A stretch of DNA of 17,774 bases, taken from assembly GCA_022360355.1 (NCBI GenBank), contig JAKSCY010000037.1, positions 1 to 17,774 of the forward strand, given 5' to 3'. A program made the translations under genes and the position numbers. Every line of letters starts with the position of its first letter. Positions within the stretch are counted from its first letter, which is position 1. Of the stretch, positions 14,239-17,774 are shown in pieces. The notes beneath the pieces are model-generated. The model saw only the letters and a list, made by a program, of their open reading frames with translations, had not been told where the DNA came from and did no database searches. Source of the DNA: Chlorobiales bacterium (GTDB lineage: Bacteria > Bacteroidota > Chlorobiia > Chlorobiales > Chlorobiaceae).

Positions 14239-14255
14239 TCCCGGCAGAATCGGGA
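14239..14255 (+). promoter_or_regulatory. Hairpin in the presumed thrB leader
   Basis: TCCCG and CGGGA form a 5-bp stem around the loop GCAGAAT. No T tract follows, so it is not an intrinsic terminator. It could be a leader structure or chance. Confidence 0.25.
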
Positions 14256-14370
14256 CAATTTGAAATGCCCAACTCAGGCCAGACCCTCTTGTTGCTTTAT
14301 ACAACTTGACGAACCACCCGGATCAACTCATCGCCATCTTGATAAAGGAAGTCAGCAACTGCACACTTAT

Positions 14371-15333
14371 ATGAAAACTGTTACAGGATTTGCTTCAGCA
14401 ACCATCGGAAATGTCGCCTGTGGCTTTGATGTTCTGGGGTTCGCCATTACGGAACCGGGTGATGAGGTAATTCTGACACTTCGAGAGGAGAATGCTGAAG
14501 AGCTGCCTGTTTCTATCACTTCGATCAGCGGAGACGGAGGAGCCTTGCCGAAAAACCCCAAAAAAAACACCGCAAGCTTTGTCGTCCTCAAATTTCTTGA
14601 ATATGTCCGTACCAATAAAGGCATCGATTTCGAAGGCCATATAGAGCTTGAGCTGAAAAAGAATCTGCCGCTCAGCAGCGGTATGGGCAGCAGCGCCGCC
14701 AGCGCTGCTGCTGCCCTTGTAGCCGCAAATGAACTGATGGGCTGCCCATGCAGCAAGATGGAACTTGTACACTTCGCTATCGAAGGCGAACGCGTTGCCT
14801 GCGGGTCCGCCCATGCAGACAATGCCGCTCCTGCGATGCTCGGCAATTTTGTCCTGATCCGCAGTTACAATCCGGTCGACCTGATCACGATCCCTCCCCC
14901 GAACGACCTTTTCTGCACACTTGTACACCCGCATATCGAAGTTCGAACCGCCTACGCACGTTCGGTTCTGCCCCGCACGGTCTCCCTGAAAACCGCGACC
15001 GAACAGTGGGGCAACGTCGGCGCACTCGTCTCAGGATTGCTCACATCCGATTATGAGCTGATCGGACGGTCACTCGTGGATGTTGTGGCCGAACCAAAAA
15101 GAGCTCCTCTCATCCCTGGTTTTTATACAGTAAAAAACGCCGCCCTCGAGGCAGGCGCACTTGGATGCAGCATTGCAGGGTCGGGGCCTTCGATCTTTGC
15201 ATTCTCATCATCCCCCGAAAAAGCTGCCCAGGTTGGAGAAGCAATGCAGGAAGCTTTCATGACGCTTCGGGAAAAGCTGCAATCCGATATCTGGGTTTCA
15301 CCTGTTTGCAAGGAAGGAGCAAAAGTCATTTAA
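14371..15333 (+). CDS. thrB: Homoserine kinase ThrB
   Basis: ThrB phosphorylates L-homoserine with ATP to O-phosphohomoserine, the substrate of ThrC. I place the start at 14371 (MKTVTGFASATIGNVACGFD), which gives 320 residues, normal for the GHMP-kinase type. The frame is open back to 14260, but the added 37 residues are not family-like. Motif 1, NVACGFDVLG, is at 14-23. The phosphate-binding loop PLSSGMGSSAASAAAAL is at 100-116. The C-terminal glycine-rich motif SIAGSGPSIFAF is at 267-278. The stop is 10 bp before thrC, and the pair is clearly an operon. It is divergent from atpA. An AAAGGAAG stretch at 14344-14351 is too far from the ATG to be a normal ribosome-binding site. Confidence 0.95.
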   Translation: MKTVTGFASATIGNVACGFDVLGFAITEPGDEVILTLREENAEELPVSITSISGDGGALPKNPKKNTASFVVLKFLEYVRTNKGIDFEGHIELELKKNLPLSSGMGSSAASAAAALVAANELMGCPCSKMELVHFAIEGERVACGSAHADNAAPAMLGNFVLIRSYNPVDLITIPPPNDLFCTLVHPHIEVRTAYARSVLPRTVSLKTATEQWGNVGALVSGLLTSDYELIGRSLVDVVAEPKRAPLIPGFYTVKNAALEAGALGCSIAGSGPSIFAFSSSPEKAAQVGEAMQEAFMTLREKLQSDIWVSPVCKEGAKVI

Positions 15334-15343
15334 GAGAACTCTC

Positions 15344-16654
15344 ATGATTTTCTACAGTACAAATAAACAATCAACCCCTGCCTCTCTGAAAAAAGCCACT
15401 CTTGAAGGGCTGGCTTCCGACGGAGGACTGTATGTCCCCTCGGCAATCCCCAGGTTTTCTGAAGAGGAGATTCAATTGCTCAGTGACGCTCCATTTAACG
15501 ATATAGCATTTGCTATCGCAAAAAAATTCAACGACGGCGAAATTCCCGACAACCACCTCGGGGAAATAGTTGAAAAGTGCTTCACCTTTACCACCCCGCT
15601 TGTCGGACTTGAAACAGGCACCTACATCGAGGAACTCTTCAACGGTCCCACACTGGCGTTTAAAGATTACGGCGCGCGCTTTCTCGCTCACCTTACAGGC
15701 TATTTCGCCGAGGAAGACCACAAACTCATAACCATTCTTGTCGCCACATCGGGCGATACCGGGAGTGCAGTAGCCTACGGTTTCAAGGGGGTTCCGAACA
15801 CACGGGTGATACTGCTTTATCCTTCGGGCAAGGTCAGTAGACTTCAGGAACAGCAGCTCACAACTGTTGGAGGCAACGTTACCGCCCTCGAGGTCGACGG
15901 TGACTTTGACGACTGCCAGCGCCTTGTCAAACAGGCGTTCATGGATGCGGAACTGAAACAGAATCTGGCACTGACATCGGCAAACTCTATCAACATTTCC
16001 CGCCTCATTCCGCAAACGTTCTACTATGCCTGGGGCTCATTGCAGCTTGTCGAGCGGTATCCGGGTAAAAAGGCGGTTTTTTCCGTCCCGAGCGGCAACT
16101 ACGGCAACCTCACCGGTGGCGTCCTTGCAAAAAAAATGGGTTTTCCGATCAAGCATTTCATAGCGGGCTCGAATGCCAATGACAGCGTAACCCGTTATCT
16201 CGAAGAAGGTCGTTACGAACCCCTTCCGACTGTAGCGACACTTTCATCGGCAATGGATGTAGGCAATCCAAGCAATTTCGCCCGATTGAGACACTTCTAC
16301 AGGGACGACCACCATGCAATGGCTGCGGACATATCCGGTTACTCGGTCTCGGACAGCGAAACACTCGATACGATCAGAAAGGTTTATGACCGTTTCGGCT
16401 ATATCATGGACCCCCACACTGCAGTAGGGTTCCGTGCCCTTGAAAAGTTCAGGGAAACAAACAGTGAGAGCAACGGACCGGCTGCCGTCTTGTCAACCGC
16501 GCATCCTGCGAAATTCACTGAATCGATCAAGGAAGCACTGAACATGAATATCACTCTACCTGACCGCCTTCAGGAAGTGCTTGACAAGCAGAAAATCTCA
16601 GTACCGATGAGTGCAGATTACAGAGACCTCTCAAGTTTTCTTTCGAAGCTCTGA
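15344..16654 (+). CDS. thrC: Threonine synthase ThrC
   Basis: ThrC is the PLP enzyme that converts O-phosphohomoserine to threonine. The product has 436 residues. FNGPTLAFKDYGARF contains the PLP-binding Lys107. ATSGDTGSAV (134-143) is the phosphate-binding loop, and SVPSGNYGNLTGG and SANSINISRLIPQ are typical of the enzyme. The N-terminus MIFYSTNKQSTPASLKKATLEGLASDGGLYVP matches the bacterial class with a lid-like N-terminal domain. It starts 10 bp after thrB, with an AAGAGA (15332-15337) overlapping the thrB stop as a modest Shine-Dalgarno, so translation is probably coupled. No terminator is evident after the stop; a repeat-bearing gap follows. Confidence 0.96.
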   Translation: MIFYSTNKQSTPASLKKATLEGLASDGGLYVPSAIPRFSEEEIQLLSDAPFNDIAFAIAKKFNDGEIPDNHLGEIVEKCFTFTTPLVGLETGTYIEELFNGPTLAFKDYGARFLAHLTGYFAEEDHKLITILVATSGDTGSAVAYGFKGVPNTRVILLYPSGKVSRLQEQQLTTVGGNVTALEVDGDFDDCQRLVKQAFMDAELKQNLALTSANSINISRLIPQTFYYAWGSLQLVERYPGKKAVFSVPSGNYGNLTGGVLAKKMGFPIKHFIAGSNANDSVTRYLEEGRYEPLPTVATLSSAMDVGNPSNFARLRHFYRDDHHAMAADISGYSVSDSETLDTIRKVYDRFGYIMDPHTAVGFRALEKFRETNSESNGPAAVLSTAHPAKFTESIKEALNMNITLPDRLQEVLDKQKISVPMSADYRDLSSFLSKL

Positions 16655-16657
16655 AAC

Positions 16658-16692
16658 AGTGGCGAGTAACCAGTGACAAGAGACGAGCGTGA
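16658..16692. repeat. Degenerate heptanucleotide array, consensus AGTGACR
   Basis: Five consecutive 7-bp units read AGTGGCG, AGTAACC, AGTGACA, AGAGACG and AGCGTGA. The first four fit one consensus and the fifth is decayed. The array begins four bases after the thrC stop. The fixed 7-bp period is the main evidence that this is a decaying tandem repeat. Confidence 0.6.
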
Positions 16693-16747
16693 ACAGATGC
16701 AAGCAACACTACCGATCTGAAAGCTCACCACCATAGCTGTTACATCT

Positions 16748-16775
16748 TTTTGACTTTTAACCTTTGACTTTTGAC
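16748..16775. repeat. Heptanucleotide array, consensus TTTTGAC
   Basis: Four exact-length 7-bp units are consecutive: TTTTGAC, TTTTAAC, CTTTGAC and TTTTGAC. The array ends six bases before the plsC ATG, where a Shine-Dalgarno would be expected, and it supplies an in-frame TTG at 16764. It shares a TGAC core with the array at 16658-16692. Confidence 0.75.
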
Positions 16776-16781
16776 TTCCGG

Positions 16782-17492
16782 ATGACCCTCCAGACACTTC
16801 TTTTTTTCCTGGTTGTTTTACCAGTCATGTTTTTCGGGCTGCTGATCGCCCTGGCGGTCAACCTTATCGACCCTTCCGGAGACCGTTTCCACCGGATGGC
16901 TGCATGGTGGGGGCGCTTCTGTACAAGGCTTATGGGAATCACCGTCAAGATAACCGGTCGGGAACATTACAATCCTGAAGACAACTACCTGATTATCAGC
17001 AATCATGCAGGCATGGCAGACATACCTTTCATACTCGGCTCCATACATCTCAACATGCGTTTCGTCGCCAAGGAGGAACTGGGTGAAATCCCGGTGTTCG
17101 GATGGGCACTCAAACAGGCCGGTTATGTCATGATCAAACGCGGCCAGAGCAAAGAAGCGCTGAAAAGTCTGCTTACGGCAGCTGAAGTTCTGCAAAGCGG
17201 ACGCTCAGTTCATATCTTTCCCGAAGGCACCAGATCGGAAACAGGTGAAATTCAGCCTTTCAAGCGCGGTGCGTTTCTTATTGCGCAGAAAGCAGGTGTT
17301 CCGATACTGCCTGTGACGATTATTGGCAGCAACCGGATCGTCCCGAAAAAAAGTCTTAAAATCCGCAAATCCACCGTAAAGCTCATTATTGACCAGCCTA
17401 TCGAGATTGCAGGAAAAAAGGCGCCGGAGCTTTTGGACGCCGCATACGCAACCATCAGCGGCAACATGCAAAAGTACGGCGGAGCAACGTAA
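16782..17492 (+). CDS. plsC: 1-acyl-sn-glycerol-3-phosphate acyltransferase, PlsC family
   Basis: This membrane acyltransferase makes phosphatidic acid from lysophosphatidic acid, or acylates a related lipid. From the ATG at 16782 it has 236 residues. An N-terminal hydrophobic helix (about 5-29) anchors it to the cytoplasmic membrane. The catalytic HX4D motif is NHAGMAD (His75, Asp80), the substrate-binding motif is FPEGTRS (146-152), and GVPILPVTIIGS (172-183) is typical of the family. A TTG at 16764 would add six residues encoded by a heptad repeat and is unlikely to be the start. No Shine-Dalgarno is visible because the repeat occupies that place. Substrate specificity cannot be read from the sequence; acylation of another lipid is possible. 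Confidence 0.93.
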   Translation: MTLQTLLFFLVVLPVMFFGLLIALAVNLIDPSGDRFHRMAAWWGRFCTRLMGITVKITGREHYNPEDNYLIISNHAGMADIPFILGSIHLNMRFVAKEELGEIPVFGWALKQAGYVMIKRGQSKEALKSLLTAAEVLQSGRSVHIFPEGTRSETGEIQPFKRGAFLIAQKAGVPILPVTIIGSNRIVPKKSLKIRKSTVKLIIDQPIEIAGKKAPELLDAAYATISGNMQKYGGAT

Positions 17493-17537
17493 CACCCCAT
17501 CTCCCTGCATCCGACCTCCCACACCATATCAGAATCG

Positions 17538-17549
17538 GGGCCATGGCCC
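17538..17549. repeat. Perfect 12-bp palindrome
   Basis: GGGCCATGGCCC is its own reverse complement, 46 bp after the plsC stop. With no loop it is more like a protein-binding or restriction-type site than an RNA hairpin, and it has no T tract after it. Confidence 0.4.
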
Positions 17550-17687
17550 GTGTTCAATTGCCCTTCGTGTTTCTGCATTAATTCGTTTTCAAATTGACGT
17601 ATTATTTTGTAAACTTTAGCAATGATCCCCCCCAGCGATTCACAAAAAGCATAATCATGTCTTTCCAGGGATTAGTAGCCTGAAGTC

Positions 17688-17719
17688 GTGTTGTCAAGTG
17701 CAGTTTGCGCACAAAACAC
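17688..17719 (+). promoter_or_regulatory. Imperfect dyad upstream of the right-edge ORF
   Basis: Outer arms GTGTT (17688-17692) and AACAC (17715-17719) and inner arms GTGC (17698-17701) and GCGC (17707-17710, one G-T pair) can pair around AGTTT. It lies 18 bp before the possible start codon at 17738. It may be a leader hairpin or an operator. Confidence 0.25.
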
Positions 17720-17737
17720 CGTAACAAAGGTTGCTCA

Positions 17738-17774
17738 ATGCAAAGGCTTGTAGAACATATGCCCCTCCCGTTCG
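17738..17774 (+). CDS. Possible start of a further gene, cut by right edge
   Basis: The ATG at 17738 opens a frame reading MQRLVEHMPLPF to the edge. AAAGG (17726-17730) sits seven bases before it, a well-placed Shine-Dalgarno. Twelve codons are too few to name a family. A competing minus-strand frame is also open from the edge, so this call is tentative. Confidence 0.35.
   Translation, partial: MQRLVEHMPLPF

Larger units (their letters stand above)
14073..14370. other. Divergent regulatory region between atpA and thrB
   Basis: These 298 bp hold no gene I can support. The atpA side is AT-rich with a perfect -10 hexamer. In the middle is a perfect 10-bp palindrome AATTGCAATT (14178-14187), between the candidate promoters of the two divergent units. 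The thrB side would be a long leader of about 150 nt. I find no threonine-rich leader peptide or T-box-like element in it. Confidence 0.5.
17493..17737. other. Intergenic region after plsC
   Basis: No gene is supported in these 245 bp. They contain a perfect 12-bp palindrome at 17538-17549, a TTGACG -35-like hexamer at 17594-17599 without a good -10, and an imperfect dyad at 17688-17719. I see no intrinsic terminator for plsC. Confidence 0.5.

Noticed and set aside
14260..14370. 37-residue N-terminal extension of ThrB
   Set aside because: The added residues (with a CC pair and several Pro) do not resemble homoserine kinase, whose N-terminus begins at MKTVTGFAS.
14205..14370. Threonine attenuator or T-box in the thrB leader
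   Set aside because: No Thr/Ile-rich leader peptide, no T-box sequence and no terminator hairpin with T tract were found there.
16764..16781. TTG start for plsC
   Set aside because: The added codons are simply the heptad repeat TTTTGAC read in frame. The ATG at 16782 gives a normal PlsC.
16655..16781. CRISPR array
   Set aside because: The units are 7 bp, contiguous and without spacers, so these are simple tandem repeats.
17602..17774. Minus-strand frame open from the right edge (stop at 17602-17604)
   Set aside because: It has 56 codons ending NRWGGSLLKFTK with no recognisable family. An open frame this length is possible by chance, and it conflicts with the plus-strand start that has a Shine-Dalgarno.

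Overview
The window reads as chromosome of a green sulfur bacterium (Chlorobiota/Chlorobi). The marker is at the left edge: the first 153 codons of pscA, the core protein of the P840 type-I photosynthetic reaction centre, a gene restricted to green sulfur bacteria and close relatives. The other genes fit: bifunctional thrA, a detached atpA-atpG pair, c-type cytochromes, and many genes without a clear Shine-Dalgarno sequence. I cannot name the genus from this sequence alone. I see no transposase, integrase, phage gene or CRISPR array; this is mostly ordinary core chromosome.

Layout. (1) 1-459, minus: 5' part of pscA. (2) 460-867: divergent regulatory region between pscA and dapF with direct repeats, an AT-only inverted repeat and a 17-bp operator-like palindrome. 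(3) 868-3572, plus: dapF, amrS and amrB, a likely operon joining diaminopimelate epimerase to two components of the poorly understood AmmeMemoRadiSam system. (4) 3573-3934: about 360 bp without a convincing gene. (5) 3935-4946, plus: two tandem paralogous single-haem cytochromes c, one a predicted lipoprotein and one with an ordinary export signal. (6) 4990-5062, minus: tRNA-Arg(CCU). (7) 5106-6959, minus: mutL, endonuclease type. (8) 7207-7737, plus: a small exported protein with a lipocalin-like start, overlapping convergently with cinA. (9) 7712-11464, minus: thrA then cinA, 6 bp apart. (10) 11499-11528: a strong intrinsic terminator for the atpA-atpG unit. (11) 11555-14072, minus: atpA then atpG. 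(12) 14073-14370: divergent promoter region. (13) 14371-16654, plus: thrB-thrC. (14) 16655-16781: intergenic stretch with two different heptanucleotide repeat arrays. (15) 16782-17492, plus: plsC-type acyltransferase. (16) 17493-17774: non-coding sequence with a palindrome, a dyad and possibly the first codons of another gene.

How the genes fit together. thrA, thrB and thrC cover aspartokinase, homoserine dehydrogenase, homoserine kinase and threonine synthase, but they lie in two oppositely oriented units separated by atpA-atpG. Aspartokinase also feeds the diaminopimelate branch to which DapF belongs. pscA, the cytochromes and the ATP synthase subunits belong to photosynthetic energy conservation, although a functional link between these cytochromes and the reaction centre is only inference.

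The least understood content is the amrS-amrB pair, the twin cytochromes, the unassigned exported protein at 7207-7737 and the heptad arrays before plsC. Terminator, promoter and dyad calls come from reading the sequence by eye; no folding or database search was run.
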